Shown here: positions 23,419 through 36,545 of the stretch, one piece after another
Position numbering within the stretch: the stretch's first letter is position 1
Layout: each line of letters begins with the position of its first letter
Assembly (NCBI GenBank): GCA_008729055.1
Contig: SDUX01000010.1
Coordinates: 310,001-374,000, forward strand
Direction of reading: 5' to 3'
Source of the DNA: Pyropia haitanensis
Taxonomy: Eukaryota; Rhodophyta; Bangiophyceae; Bangiales; Bangiaceae
DNA: 64,000 nucleotides
Notes under the pieces: generated by a model
What the model was told of the DNA's origin: nothing
What the model saw: the letters and a program-made list of their open reading frames with translations, nothing else
Database searches by the model: none
Position numbers and translations under genes: made by a program

Positions 23419-25055
23419 GCCGGCGGCCGCCACGGGCAGGCGCACGCTGCCGGCGGCGGGCGAGGGCGCCCGCGAGGTACCGCGACCGCCGCCGCCGACC
23501 CCACCCCCCCGCTCCACGACCCGCGTCCACCGCGCGGATGCCAACTCGGTGCGACACGGGTGGCGTGGTGAGCGACGGGCTTGGCCAGGGGCGGGGGGGA
23601 GGACGGACCGCCGAGTAGACCAGCGCGGGCGCGGGGCGCGGCGGGCAAGGGCGGGGTGGCGTGCCGGCGGCCGCCCCGTGGGCCGGTGCGCCGGTCCACC
23701 CAGCGCCGACAGGGGGACTCGCGTTGCCGCGGACGCGCCACCTGCGGGGCGCACGCCGGGTTGCGGCGGATCACGGCTGGCCAAAGTTTGGGGTGCAGCC
23801 GTCGACTTGTTTTTTCTTTTTGCATCTGTTTTGAAAAACTCAAGTGAAAGAACAGTCCGCGCCTGGGACGTGACCAACCTCAACTACCAATGAATCGAAA
23901 ATACAAGCCAGCCACTTGCCATCAGTCGTCCACCGCCATCGTTCAAACCCGCCGTGCAGAGCTCGTCGCCAAGCGTCCCGTCACCGTCGCCGACCGGATT
24001 GGACCGTCACCCCCGAGCGGCGGAGCCCCTACCGCTCCGCCGGGATTGGACGACCAGCATACAAACGGTATCTGCCGCGGGCGGGCCACTCCCCACCACC
24101 CGCAGCGTCAACCGGTGCTCACGACGGCAGCCTGGCGGCGCTGCCTTCCCCCTTCCAGATTGACCACCTGGCCGCTGGGCGCACCCCCACGAGATTGGCG
24201 GCGACGGGCCTGGACAGCCACTGGCGGCGGCGCGGCTGCACCTCACGCGGCGCTGGCCGTCACTCGAGGTCACCGGCCGGGCCTGGACGCGGGGGGGGTG
24301 GGGGGGGAGGGGGAGGACGGCCTGGCCGCAGCACCTCGAAACGATTTTTCCTAGTCGCAGCGTGGGCGACCACCAAACCGGGCAAACGCGGGCGGTACCA
24401 AGGCCCCCAACCCGCCGACAATTCGCCACCAAACCGCCGCGCACGCCCGCCCGTGCCGTGCAAGCAGCGGAGAAGCCGGCAGGGATCCCGCCCAGAGGCG
24501 CTGCGCAGAGGACCCTCTGGCTAGGGGGGGGGGTGGCTGGCCCTGTGGGACGTCCGTCGTGGCCGTACACGGTGACGCAAGCGGTTGTGCTCATTCAAAG
24601 GGCGTTGAGGGGGGGGGGGGTGTCGAGTATACGACTGAGGAACTTGGCCCCCGTGGCGCGGGCGTGTGGCGCGTGCACGGCTGGTGTGGCGCGACGGGGC
24701 GGCGGGTCACCCCGTTTCGCCCCCCCCCACGCGCGCCACACCCCCCCCCACACGCGCCGAGCGGCGACGCGCCAGCGGCTGCGTGCGCGGGCGGCAGTGT
24801 TGCTACGCGCAGCCGCGTCGCGAGCGCCCGCGGGTTAAGGGGCTCGCCGGTTTCTCTCCCGCTGCATGCGCGCCGCCGCCGCTGGCCAGGCACCCGCACC
24901 CGACGACGTGACCCGACCGCCTCTGGGCTGGCCCGCACCCCCTCCCGTACAACCCGGTCTTGTGTGTCGCACCCTTTGTCCGATCCCCCCCCCTTCCCCC
25001 CCACCCCCCCCACCCCCTATCCGCTTTTTGGTTTAGCCCATCCCCCCCCCTCGCC
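23419..25055. other. Divergent spacer, no gene supported
   Basis: Lies between the divergent NELF-C/D-like gene (minus) and the plastid-type repeat protein (plus). Positions 23780-23960 are less GC-rich. The last 100 bases before 25056 are C-rich, a leader style seen before several starts in this window. Confidence 0.45.
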
Positions 25056-26423
25056 ATGGCGACGGCGGCGTTTATGCCGCTCGCGCCCGGGATGGCCAAG
25101 GCGTTTACCGCGGCCCCCTCCATCTCATCGTTCACGCCCGGCACCAGTCGCGTCAAGGGCGGCGGCGCCATTGCCGGCGGCGGCGCCGGCAACGGTGCCG
25201 CCGTGTCGCCCGCGGCGGGCCGCCGCCGCCAGCCGCACATGCGCGTGGCGGTCGCGACGCCGTCCAAGGCGGCCGCCGCGGCAGCGGAGGCCATCCGCAA
25301 GGCGGGCGGCGTGGACCCCGTCACCCACCACGTCGCCGAGACGCTGCGGCAGGTGCGCGCGCCGCCGCGGTCGCCGCGAGGCGTCGACGCGCCGACCCGC
25401 TGGGAGCGGCCGCCGACCAAGACCAAGGCGCGCACACCGACGACGGCGGTGCCCGTCCGCCCCCGCGTGTCGCCCGCCGAGGCGGCGGCCGCGGCACGCG
25501 CGGCGGTGGGGAGTGAGACGGCCAAGGCGTGGGCGGCGCGCCAGTCGGTGACGGCGGGCACGGCGGTGGGGGGTGGGCGCATGGGCGGCGACGCCGTCGC
25601 GATCGACGCGGCGGCCAAGCAGGCGGCGTGGGCGGCGGAGCTCCGCGCCCTGCGGTCGGCTGACGCGGTCGCGCCCGTGCGCGCGCCGACCGTGGCGCCG
25701 CGGACGGCGCTGCCCGTGGGCGGCCGCCGCTCGTCGGCGTATGAGGCGCGGATGGCGCGGCTGAGCAGCCACGCCGCCACGTCGGCGGGGGCGGTGGCGG
25801 CCAAGGCGCCCGCGGCGGTGGTGACGTACGGCACCGCCGCGGGCGGCGGGTGGGCCAAGCCCGCCGCGGTGGCCGCTGACGCGGCGGCCAAGCGCGACGC
25901 GTGGGCGTCTGAGATGGCCGCCCTCCGCGCCGGCGACGCGCCCGCCAAGGCGGTGGCGGCGCCGCCGCGCGCGCGGCAGGCGATTGCGACCAACGCGCCC
26001 ATCTACACCCCCGCGCCCGTGTCGCTGCCCCAGTCGGTGACGGTGGTGGGCGCGCCGCGGACGGCGACGCCCGACTACAAGTCCCGGATGGAGCGGCTGG
26101 GCGCGCACGCGGCGGCGACGGCAGCGGCGACGCCGCCGCCGTCGGCGGCGGCGGAGCGGAAGCGCCGCGGCTGGTTCCAAAAGCGCGGCGTGTCGCTCGT
26201 GGCGCCGCCCGCCCGCACCCCCGGCAAGCGCGCGTCGGCCGCTGCGGGCGCCGGCGGTGGCGTCGTTGTCCGCACCGTCACCGCGACGGGCGGCGACGGG
26301 GCGGTGCCGCGGCCGCAGCGGCTGGTGGCGGCGGCCATGGCCGTGACGCTGAGCATGTCGGCGGGGCTGCCCAAGGGCTCCAAGCGCGCCGCCGCGCTCT
26401 CGTGGCTGATGTCTGGTCGCTGA
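25056..26423 (+). CDS. Plastid-type Ala-rich protein with two internal repeats, unknown function
   Basis: ATG 25056 (MATAAFMPLAPGMAKAF) in gccATGg follows a C-rich leader. The first 75 residues are Ser/Ala/Gly/Arg-rich with early Phe residues and end in RRRQPHMRVAVA, like a plastid transit peptide with its cleavage region. The 455-residue protein has no cysteine. Two units of about 110 residues share the order AAK-x-x-AW-A-x-E-x-x-ALR, a Pro/Ala linker, then Y-x-x-RM-x-RL-x-x-HAA (first at about residues 185-250, second at about 280-360). Basic, Pro-rich linkers join them, and the C-terminus ends KGSKRAAALSWLMSGR. I do not recognise the family. Repeated short helices with basic linkers would fit a structural or linker role in the plastid, but that is inference. 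Confidence 0.75.
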   Translation: MATAAFMPLAPGMAKAFTAAPSISSFTPGTSRVKGGGAIAGGGAGNGAAVSPAAGRRRQPHMRVAVATPSKAAAAAAEAIRKAGGVDPVTHHVAETLRQVRAPPRSPRGVDAPTRWERPPTKTKARTPTTAVPVRPRVSPAEAAAAARAAVGSETAKAWAARQSVTAGTAVGGGRMGGDAVAIDAAAKQAAWAAELRALRSADAVAPVRAPTVAPRTALPVGGRRSSAYEARMARLSSHAATSAGAVAAKAPAAVVTYGTAAGGGWAKPAAVAADAAAKRDAWASEMAALRAGDAPAKAVAAPPRARQAIATNAPIYTPAPVSLPQSVTVVGAPRTATPDYKSRMERLGAHAAATAAATPPPSAAAERKRRGWFQKRGVSLVAPPARTPGKRASAAAGAGGGVVVRTVTATGGDGAVPRPQRLVAAAMAVTLSMSAGLPKGSKRAAALSWLMSGR

Positions 26424-28888
26424 TCGCGCCTTCGCGGCGGGACGTGGGGCGGCCGCAGGGGGAGCGCCACCGCTCCGGTCTAGTGTACATTTCTTCTCTC
26501 GCCAATGGGCGGAGGCGGACCGTGCGGAGCTTCTCGTTCTCTCTTCCGCCGTAATATTCTGTTTCCAAGCGCTTGTTCGTTCCAGCACGTGCGTGAGGTC
26601 TGGCACGTCTCTGGACTACCAGCGCGACGCATCCGCTCTTCACCGATGAGGCTGTCAAACGAGGGAGCAACGATAGATGTAAATCGTCGCCTAGTGCGTT
26701 TTCTCAGGCAGACCTCCACGCCTCCACACGCGCAATTGTCATTGCCAGAGATGATGCGGACGAGCAAGCAAGCCACCACTTTCCGCCAGCAGGACGTAGA
26801 GAGTGGCGGGGGCGACGTCCAAGGGGCGGTGGCTTTGGCGAATGCGGTCAAGACAACGCGGTCGTCTGCGTGATTCCTCACAGTTCTGGAGGCGGCAACG
26901 TTTTCCTTCTTGAAGGGTACCCCTCCGTATGCCAACCGCTTTGCCTACTTGGGCAAGTCTACCAGGTGTAGGCAGAGGCACACGCGAGGGCGGAGGAGCA
27001 AGACGATGGGCTGCTGCCTCCCCCGCTCCTCCCGGCGCGTCGGTGGTATGGGCAGTGGCGCGTGCTCGTCGACATTCCCTTCAAGGACGGCCGCAGAGGA
27101 TGGCTGCAGAAACAGACTGTGTGCACTTCCTTATAGTGCTGCAGCCAGCGGGCCAGCACGTTGGACGTCTACTCACCCCTCAACACATGGAGTCGCGGCG
27201 TGCCATCATCAGCGCGCCCGTGTCGACCATCCATTGGTTTGCACCAATACGTGCATGGTGGCGGCGAGACGGACGCCCGCCACGACCGCTGTGTCACCCC
27301 TCCCGTCCATAACCAGGAGACTGTGCTTCCACGCTAGCATCGCCCCCACCGCAAGGCGGAGGCCACGCGGCGACTTGGAACCACATGTGGCGTCGTCGCC
27401 ACCATCATGGCCAGCTCGTAAGCCGCCGTCGACACTGGGCAGCGCGCGGGTGGCCAGAGCCGCCCGCTGCTACAGCCGCGGTCACGGCCGCCGGGCGCCA
27501 CCTCATCCAATGCCGCCACGGGCCCCGAGGTGGTGGCGGCCGCGTCAACACGATCACCGCCACCGCCATCGCCACCGTGACTGCGTAATGTCCAGTGCGG
27601 TGAGTTTGGCGCGCCATCTCTGCGGCGTCTAGACGCCTACACGGCTCGAGAGCGCAGCGACGCCGCAGCCGCCGCCGCGGCCGCTGTCGTCACCGCACCC
27701 GCAACAGTGGAGGCAGCGGCAGTCCCCTGTCGCCCGTGGCCGCCGGCATCACTCCTCCCATCGACATTGCCAGCGACGAGCCAGGCGCCAGTAGTGATCC
27801 CAGTAGGCCCGCTCTCCCTCTGGGCGTGTCCTCTCCTCCGTCCTGGCCGCGGTGCGAACATCTGTGGCACAGCGAGGGCGCCACGGCGGTGGCGGCTGCA
27901 TCAGGAGCGGTAACCTACCCCCGCCGGCGACGCTGCCCCAGCAAGGGCGGAGCGCTTCCGTCCCGAAAGCCCACCCAACCTGGGCCACCGTCGCGCCGCT
28001 CGATGCACTGCTGTGGGTGAATGGAGGGGCCTGAAGAAACATCACCGCCGCGCGAGAGCCAACGACGGCAGCGGGGGGAGGGAGGGTCAGCACCGAAAGA
28101 GGCCAAACGCAGAGGCAAAGCCGGGAAGCCGCGCGCACGTGCTAGGTGCGCCAGGGGGTGGTAGACCAGCACCTGCGTCTGCGCGGTGGCGCGTACCGCG
28201 GGCACCCCCCGCTGGCCGCCCCCCCAGCCCAGCACGTTCACGGTCCGTCCCCCACTGCTGCCGTCCTTCCCCCCAGCAGGGCCCGTCCCACGCCCCAGCG
28301 GCAGGTGCCGCCCCTTGCGCCGCCAGACGCCGCTCACAGCGCCGCCACCGACGCCCGACCGCGCGCCGCAGCCCCGCCCGCCGCCAGACGCCGCCCACAT
28401 GCCGCCACTGAGACGGCCGTCGACGCCCCGTCCGTGGCTGCTGCTACCCTCCCACAGTGGTGAGCGCCGCCGCCGCCGCCACCCCCGCCGCCAAGTCCCG
28501 ATCCCGGCCGCCCCAGCATCTGCCGCCGCCGCCGGGTCCCAGCGGCGGCCGCCGGGTCGCAGCCGCGGCGAGGCGGGGGGGTGGGCGGACGCGGTCGATC
28601 AGCGTGAGGGGAGAGCCGGTGTCAGTGCCGAGACGCTGTCGCCAAAGGGGTGACGCTGCTCCAATGCGCGAATCTCATTGGTCCGCCACCTGTGACCTGT
28701 CGGCAGTCAGTGCACGCGTGTCGTCACCCTTCCTCTTCATCGCCGCTGCTTGCACCGCCCCCCCCCCCCCCCCCCACACCTGGACTACCCAGCGCCCCCT
28801 ATGAAACCCTGCATCTCCTTGTCGGCTGTAGACCCGCCCCCCCCGCTCGCTGCCCGCCCTTCACCCCCCCCTCCCGAGTGCCGGCGCC
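26424..28888. other. Intergenic, no gene supported
   Basis: Mixed composition with an A+T-richer stretch at 26500-27000. No frame shows a domain or a plausible signal. A C-rich leader (about 28750-28880, with C17) precedes the BTB gene. Confidence 0.45.
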
Positions 28889-29173
28889 ATGTCAATGCCC
28901 ACGCCCACGGCGGGCCAGGCGTCGCTGCTCGCGGCGCTCGCGCGCCTCCACGCCCACCCCACCGACGCGGACGTGATGCTGCTGTGCGGCGACGGCGGCC
29001 GCCTGCGGGGCCACGCGTTCTTGCTCGCCGCCCGCAGCGCGCTGCTTCGGGAGGCCCTCTGCGAGCGCCGCGGCGCTGGGGGGGGGCGCCGCCGCCGCCG
29101 CGGCGCGGACGCCGCGGCCGACGCCAGCAGCGGCGGCAGTGACAGCGGCAGCGGCAGCGGCGATGAGGATACG

Positions 29174-29205
<32 letters not shown>

Positions 29206-31140
29206 TACGTGCCCCTACACGTACAATGGGGTGGCGCTCCGCGATGGGCCGGCGCCACCGCTGCGCCGCCGCCGCGGGGTGGACGCGGCGGCCGACGAGG
29301 CCGCCGCCGCCGCGGCCGCCGCCGCGGAAGAGGCGGCTGCCGCCACTTGCGTCACAGCCGACGGCGACGGCGGCAGCTACGGGGAGCGCCGTCGCGACGG
29401 TGGCGGCGCCCAACGTCGGCTGCCCCCCGCCCCCCCCCCCCCCCTCCCCCCCCCCTGCCATCGTCGACGGCGGCGCCGTCGGTGGTGGCGCTGCCGCCCG
29501 ACATCCGCACGCCCACCGCCGCGACGCTGCTGCGCTGGGCCTACACCGGCTCCCTGACGCTGACCCCCCCCACGGCGGTTGCGGTCGGCGCCGCCGCCGC
29601 GGCGGTCGGCATGGACGCCGCCGCCGCCGCCGTCGCGGCTCACCTGGACCGCACCACCGATGCTGACGCGGCGGTGGTGCACCTCGACGCCGCACTGCAC
29701 GCCGCCGCCGCCGCGCGGCGGGCGGTCGTCGACGCGCGGCGGGCGCGGGCACAGCAGCAACAACAACACCACGGGCGGCGCCGCCGCGGCCGCCGACGCG
29801 GCGGCGGTGACCGCGACGCGGCGGCGGCCGACACGGCGGCCGTGTCGGCGGCCGCGGCGGCCGCGGCGACGGCCACGTACGTGCGGTCTGCGGAGCGTGC
29901 GTTTTCGCGCGCCGCCGCCGCCGCGTACGCGGCGCCCGCGTTTGCCACCTTTTCCGACGACGCCCTCCGCTGGCTGCTCCGCCGCGAGGAGCTCCCGGTC
30001 CCAGAGACGGTCGTCTGGACGGCCGTCCGCCGGCGGGCGGTCGCACGGGCCACCACCGCCGCCGTGGCGGCGTTGGCCGCCCGCGCCGTCCCCTGCGGCG
30101 GCGGCCCGCCCGCCGTGGCCGCCGCGATGGCCGACGCCGCCACGCGTGCGTGGCTGGCGTCGCCAGTAGCGTCGGCGGCGGCGGTCGGCACCCCCCCCGT
30201 CGGCACGGCCGCCGCGGCGGGCGCCGCCGACGGCGTCGCCGACCTTCGTCGCCTGTCGCCGGTCAACCTCGCTCTCGTCCGCGCGGTGGTGACGCCGTCG
30301 CTGGCGCCGGGCCAGGTGCGGCTGCTCAACCTGCCGGTGGCGGTGGTGGCGGTGGAGGTCGACGCGCCGGCGCTGGCGCCGCCGGCGGAGCTCATTTTCT
30401 TCTACCGCCACGCGCTGGCGGCGTCGCAGGCGGAAGCGGCGGCCGCCGCCTCGGCGGCGGCGGTGGCGGCCACCGGCGGCCGCGGCGGCGGCCGAGGCGG
30501 CGGTGGCGGTAGCGGCGACGGCCGCGGCGACGGCCGCCCCGGCGTGGCGGGCCGCGACGGGCGGCGGCCGCCGCGGCGGCGGCGCCCCCCCCCCGGCCCC
30601 GCCGCGGCAGACGTCTCTGCCCGCGCCCGCCGGGTGCGCCTGTCGTTTGCGTCCGCGTCGCACCCGCACCCCGCGGGCGCGTCGGGCGGCCCGCGGGGCG
30701 CGACGCGCGTCTCGCTGCCCGCCTGGGCCGCCGCGCCGACGCTCACCTTTGACGCCCGCACCGCGCTCGGGCGGTACGCGGAGCTGGCGTTTTGGGCCGA
30801 CGCGGGCTGCCGCGTGCGGCTCGCGTCGCTCGCCGCCGCGCTCGCCGACCGCCGCGACGCGGCCGCCGAGGCCGCCGCCGTTGCCGCGGGCGCCGCGGCC
30901 GCGTCGCGGCCGCGGCGGCGGGGGCCGGCCGCGGCGGCGGCGGCGGTGACGGCGGCGGCGGGCGGCACGGCCGCCACGGCCACGGCGGTGGCGGCGGCGG
31001 GCCGCCCCGTGCCGATGCCGCCGCTGACGCTGACGCTGCCGACGAGCACGTTTTGGTTTACGTTCTACGCGCCCGCCGCGTTTGAGCCCGCCTGGGGGTA
31101 CGCCTTCACCGTCGTCGCGGACGTGAGCCTACCGTCGTGA
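28889..31140 (+). CDS. BTB-BACK domain protein (frame break at C runs)
   Basis: ATG 28889 (MSMPTPTAGQ) in gccATGt opens a frame with the first half of a BTB fold (DADVMLLCGDGGRLRGHAFL, LAARSALLREAL). An unusual insert with an 11-residue Asp run and Ala/Gly tracts follows. After the C runs at 29423-29455 the other frame supplies the second half (VVALPPDIRTPTAATLLRWA, YTGSLTL). One missing base in that tract makes the two a single 750-residue protein. A BACK-like segment follows (FSDDALRWLLRREELPVPET). Near the end FWFTFYAP then WGYAFTV resembles the WGY/WGF module found beside ubiquitin-ligase and zinc-finger domains. BTB-BACK proteins usually act as substrate adaptors of CUL3 ligases; that role is inferred here. 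Confidence 0.75.
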
Positions 31141-33119
31141 GCACCTGGCGGCGGGCGTCGCGGCGTCGTGGGTTGGCGGGGGGGGGTGGGAGGGGGGGGG
31201 GGGTCGGGGGGCTGGCGCCACCAGCGGCACGCCGCCCGTCGGCAGCGTCCCTGGGAGTCAGACCCCTCGCTTTGTGCGCCCGCGCTCCCTCTCCACCTCT
31301 GGCCTGCCGCGACCGTAGCGGCGTGAGGTGGATGTCAACCTCCCGGCTGTGCGGGGGGCGGCAGCTGCCGCGGCGCCGCTCCGCCCCCCCCTCTCGTCAA
31401 GCGTCAAGCCCGTACCACGCATCAGGCGCGGCCCCGTCGGTGGCGGCGGGGCCCCGGAATGGCCGCGTGCGCCGCCGCCGCCGCTGCCTTTGCTGCGCGG
31501 GGCGGCTTTGCCGGGTGGTGTCAGACCGGCGCGCGTCGGCGGCGGCGGTGGGGCCGCTCGGCAGCCGCGCGGGGTGCCCGCGGCGGCGGGCCGGCCGCGC
31601 CCGTCCCTACCCCTCGCGGCCGCGGTGCAGACACCCGCGCGCAGGCCGCCAGTGGGGGGCCACACGGTCATGACGGTGCGGGCTGCGCTCGTGGTCCAAG
31701 AAAAAAACACAGAACAGCGAGGAAACGCCCCCGCACCCTGTGAGACGAGGTCCTGGGCCGTGGCCGTTGGGCAAGGACTGCACCATTGCCTCCCTCTCCG
31801 CCGGTGCATGGCTGCCCCCCGCAACCACAGCCATCGACCGAGTCCACTGCGGCCACTCTACGGGGGAAGCAGGTGCGTTGACGCCGCCCGCGCCCCCTCC
31901 ACGACCCGCGGAGTGAAGTGCGGCGCCCGTGGTGTGGCGCGCCAGCACCCGCGCTCACGCCACCTGCGTGGCCGTGTGAGTTACGGCGGCAGCGGCGTCG
32001 GCCGCTTCCGCCCCCCGAGACCGGTCCGGCACCTGCAGCCCGCCGCGTCGGGAGCAGTGGCCCGGCCGCGCCTGCCGAGACCGCCACACCAATCCGCAAC
32101 GACCAACGGACCAGCGCACGCCGGGGAGAGCAGCGTGGGCGGATAGGGAAGGGGCTCCCTCCCTACGGGAATCTCCACATATGCAGTCCCGCCGTATCCC
32201 GCTGCGCTCGCTCCATAAGAGCAACGCCCACCTCTGCTTGCCGCGGCGCACCGAGCTACGACGCACCCTCCACACACAACCCGGGCACAGGACAGAAAAG
32301 ATGGGTGCGCCTGACGCGCACACATCCACCACCACAGCGGAAGCTCGCCGCGCAGGCGAGACCGCCACACTGCGCAACGCGTGCGCCGACTTGCCATTAC
32401 CGCGACAGACAAAACACGCGGCCTCGTATGCAAAAACCCGCAATGTCTCATGCACTTTTGGGCAAGGCACCACGTGGCAGAATTGAACGCGCATTCGCCA
32501 ACACTCTTGGACTATTTTCAGGTCAGTTGAAATATTCCCGAAAAGGCTTCTGCACGCGCCTCTGGTTTGTTCATCGGGCTTGGTGGGCGGCCATCCCCGC
32601 AGAGTCGCCGGCTGCGGCTTCTCTGTCACGAGCACCTGGCGCTGCTGCTCGCGACAGCGGCACCGCATCCGTGGTTCGCCGGCATTCCTCTCTGCGCCAC
32701 TAACCACCACCGCCGCCGCCACCACAGCCACCACCTGGTCGTGGGGGGGGCATTCAGACAGGTTACGGGGGGGGGCGGCGCCACGGTGGGTGTGGGGTTG
32801 GGGTCGTGTGGGTTGTCTGGCATCCAGCCTATACGTGGGGGAGAGACCCGCCGCCACCCGCCGCGCGAGTCGTCCATGGAACCGCCGCGCTGCACCGAGG
32901 AGGTGGGCACCCCACCAACGCACGGACGCGACCAGCGCCAGCCCGCGCACGCCGGCGGTGCCACGAGCACCTGCGCAGCCGCCGACCAGCCCCCACACGG
33001 GCATCCACGCGGCACCGACCACCCCACTCTCACTCCCAAACCCTGCCCTCCGCCTCCCCCACCCCCTCCCCCAATTCCGCCACCACCCCCCACACCGCCC
33101 CGTACACCCGCCCCCCCCC
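31141..33119. other. Convergent spacer, no gene supported
   Basis: Separates the 3' ends of the BTB-BACK gene (plus) and the SMPD4-like gene (minus). No domain-like frame. Positions 32160-32560 are less GC-rich. Confidence 0.45.
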
Positions 33120-35773
33120 TCAGGCGGCCGTCAACGCCGCGACGAGCAGCGCCACGACGTACACGCCCACGGCGGTCGCGGCGAGCGGCAGCAGCACGTC
33201 CCACCGCGCGAGCGCGCGGCCGCGCGCCCACTCGCCACCACCGACCACGCGGCCGCCGAGGCGGGCGGCGGCGGCGAGCGCCGCGACCGCCGCCGCGCAC
33301 TCGCCCGCCGCGACCGGCCGCGCCCACACCGAGCCGAGCCACGGCACCTCGCGGGGCTCGGCGCCGCCGGCGCCGCCGCCACGGCCGACGCGCGCCGCAC
33401 GGCTGGGCGTGCCCGCACCCGCCGCGGCGGCGGCCGCGCCGCCGCCGCCGCTGCGGCCGCCGCTGCTGCCGCCGCGCGCGCGGCCGCCGCCGCCGGCAGC
33501 GGCCGCGGCGGCGGTGCCATCAGGGGCGGCGGCGGCGGCGGCGGCGGCGGCGGCACCCGCCGCCGCCGGCCGCTGCCGCCAGTGGCCGAGCGCCACGTCG
33601 CCCGCGGCGGCGGCGGCCGCCGCGAGCGCCGCCCGCGCCGAGCCGCCCAGCGCCGCCGCGGCGGCGGCCGACGGCGACGCGGCCGCCGCGCGGCCGCCCG
33701 CGGGCGGCGGCAGCTCCACGCCCAGCCGCCGGCCGAGGCCACGCAGCGCGGAGCGGCCGCTGGTCGCGGCCCGCCGCAGCGCGCGGCGGCGGGCGGCGCG
33801 GTCGGCGCGGGTCAGGCCGGCCGCGTCGGGCGACGGCCGCGTCGCGGCCGCCACCGACGCGCGCGTCATGCCCGCGCCCGTGTGCGCGGCGGCGGTGGCG
33901 CGCGGGGGCGCCACGCCGCCACCGCCACCGCCGCCACCACCACCACCACCGCCGCCGCCGCCGCCGCCACCGCCACCCCGCTGCCACGCCGCCGCCGCGG
34001 CGCGGAGGGTGATGGCGGCGGGCACGCCGCCGCCGCGGCCGTCGCCGCCGCCGCCCGACGCGGCGGTGCGCCACTCGCGGGCGGTGGCGTCGTCCATCTG
34101 AGCAGCGAGGGCGGCCAGCCGGGCGGGGAGCTCCGCCCGCACCAGCGGGAGGAGCTCCACGGGCGCGCCGTCGGTGAGGAGGGTGCCCGCCGCGGGCCCC
34201 GCCCCGCCGCCGCCGCCATCAGCCGGGCCACCAGCAAAGCCGCCGCCCGCCAAGCCCGACGTGGATGGCAGGAAGCCCGCCGCCCTGCCGATTGGGGTAT
34301 CGCCACCGGCAGCCGCGGCCGGCGCCGCCCCGGCCGCCGCCGACAGCGTCGGCGGCGGCACGGGCGCGGCGGCGGCGGCGGAGAGGAGCGCGAGCGCGGC
34401 CCCCCCGTGGACGGACCCCCCCACCGCCGCGTCGGCGGCGACCGCCACCGCCGCGGGCACGACGCGTGCGTAGACCGCCACGCGGGAGGCCAGCCCCGCT
34501 GCGGGCCACGCGTCCACGCTCGGCGCCGGCACGGGCGTGGCGGCGGCGGCCGCCGCGCCGGCACGGCCGCCGTCGCCGGCCGCCCGCCCCGCGCCGCCGC
34601 CGACCAGCGACCGGTGCGCGAGCGCCGCCAGCGCCGCCGCCCCCGACAGGGCGCCCGGCGGCCTCGTCGCGGCCGCCGTGGCGGCACGGCCGCCGCCGCC
34701 GCCGCCGCCGCCGCCAACGCCGCCGCCACCAGCCGCGGGCGGCGCACGCGGCAGCAGCGCGGCAACCGCGGCGGTGGCGACGCCGCCCGCCCACGGGGCA
34801 ACGTACAGCGCGAGGACGCGCAGCGCCGCGACGACCGGCGTAATGTCGTCGGCGAGGCGGTGGCCCGCGAGCGCCAGGTGCACCGCCGCGGGGACGAGGC
34901 CGCCGCCGAGCAGCACCGCCGTGCGCGCCAGCTCCACGTCCAGGGGGCCCGACAGGTCCGCGGCGGCCGCGGCGGCCGCCGCCGACGCCTGCGCGCTGAC
35001 GCCGCGGGGGCTGAGCAGCCCGCCGCCGCCGCCGCCGCCACCGCCGCCGCCGCCGAGGCCACCGCGGAGGGCGGCGGCGAGCCCCCCCCCCCCGTCCCGC
35101 GCCACGCCATCGACGGCGCCGCCGCCACCGCCGCCCGCGCCCGTGCCGGCCGCCGCCACGACGGCGGGGCGCCCGCGCCGGCGTGGGATGCCAAACGGGG
35201 AGCCCCCCCCCGCCGCCGCCGCGGCGCCACCCCCAGGCGTCGCGTGAAGAAACCGCGGGGTGAGCAGCGGGTTGCCGCGCAGCGGCGACGCCGCCGACGG
35301 TGCCGCCGCGACGCCCCCACCGGGCGCACCAGCCGCCGCCGCCGCCACTGCCGGCGACAGCGTCGGCGGCGCGGCCGCCGCGGCCGCCACTGCCGGCGGC
35401 GGGCGGGCGCCCCATACAAACGGCTGTGGCGACGACGGGTCGGGGGGGGCCGCCGCCGGTGAGCCGCCCGCCGCTGCGGCGGTCACCCCCGGCCGCGCCG
35501 GCTGCGCGGGTGGGGTGGACGGTGGCGCCGCGCCGCCGCCCCCCCCTCCCACCGCCGCCGCTGCCGCGGCAGCCACCGCCGGCGGCCGCCGGCCGTGTGG
35601 CTGCTCGCGGCGGTCGTCGGCCGGCGGCGGCAGCCGCACGACCAGCATTACCATCAGGAGGGCGTCCCACACCCACGCCGACGCGGGCGGCCGCGGCAGC
35701 GGCCCCACGTCCCACACGTCTGGGTGGATCGCCGCGAGGCCCGGCGGCACGCCGTCGAGGCCGCCGCCACCCC

Positions 35774-35811
<38 letters not shown>

Positions 35812-36103
35812 TCGTCCCAGCGCCCAGCGGGGTCACCCCCGGCCGTCACACCGCCACCGGCGGCCCACCCCAGAGTGCCGCCGCCGCGGTCACCCCACGC
35901 GTCGGCCGCGGCGTCCCGTACCACCCCGCTGCCGTCGGCATTGACGGGCGCGGCGAGCGCCGCCGCCGCCGCCCGCCACGGCGGCGGCGCCCCCCACACG
36001 CGCCCCCCCCCCAGCCACCGTCAGGCGCCCCGGCGGCGGCAGAGGCGGCGGCGTGCCCCACCGACGCCGCCGCCACCACCGCCGACGCCGCCGCCGCCGC
36101 GCC

Positions 36104-36134
<31 letters not shown>

Positions 36135-36504
36135 CCGCCACCAGCAGCGGCCAGGCTGGGCGGCAGCCCCCCCCCCCCCCCGCCACGGCCGGCACCCCCC
36201 CCCATACGCCGGCGCCACCGCCGCGGCGTCGCCCGTAAACTGCACCCAGTAATCCACAGCGGCGGCGAGGAACAGCGCCCCGTGCCGCGGGCGCCCCCCC
36301 GCGGGCCCGCCACGCACGACGCCCGTCAGCGGCACGCCCGCCGTGACGGCCGTCACGGCGGGCCCGTCGGCCGGCGCGCCCGCGTAGTGCAGTGCCCACA
36401 GGCCGAGCAGCTGCACCGCTAGGGAGCGGACGGTGGGCAGGTTGGCCGACCGCGTGACGAGGCGGCCGGTCGGCGGCGCGCCGGGGGGGGCGCCGCCACG
36501 CGCT

Positions 36505-36545
<41 letters not shown>

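Noticed and set aside
32580..35462. A 960-codon plus-strand frame
   Set aside because: Antisense to the SMPD4-like gene, Arg-rich throughout, no start context or domain.
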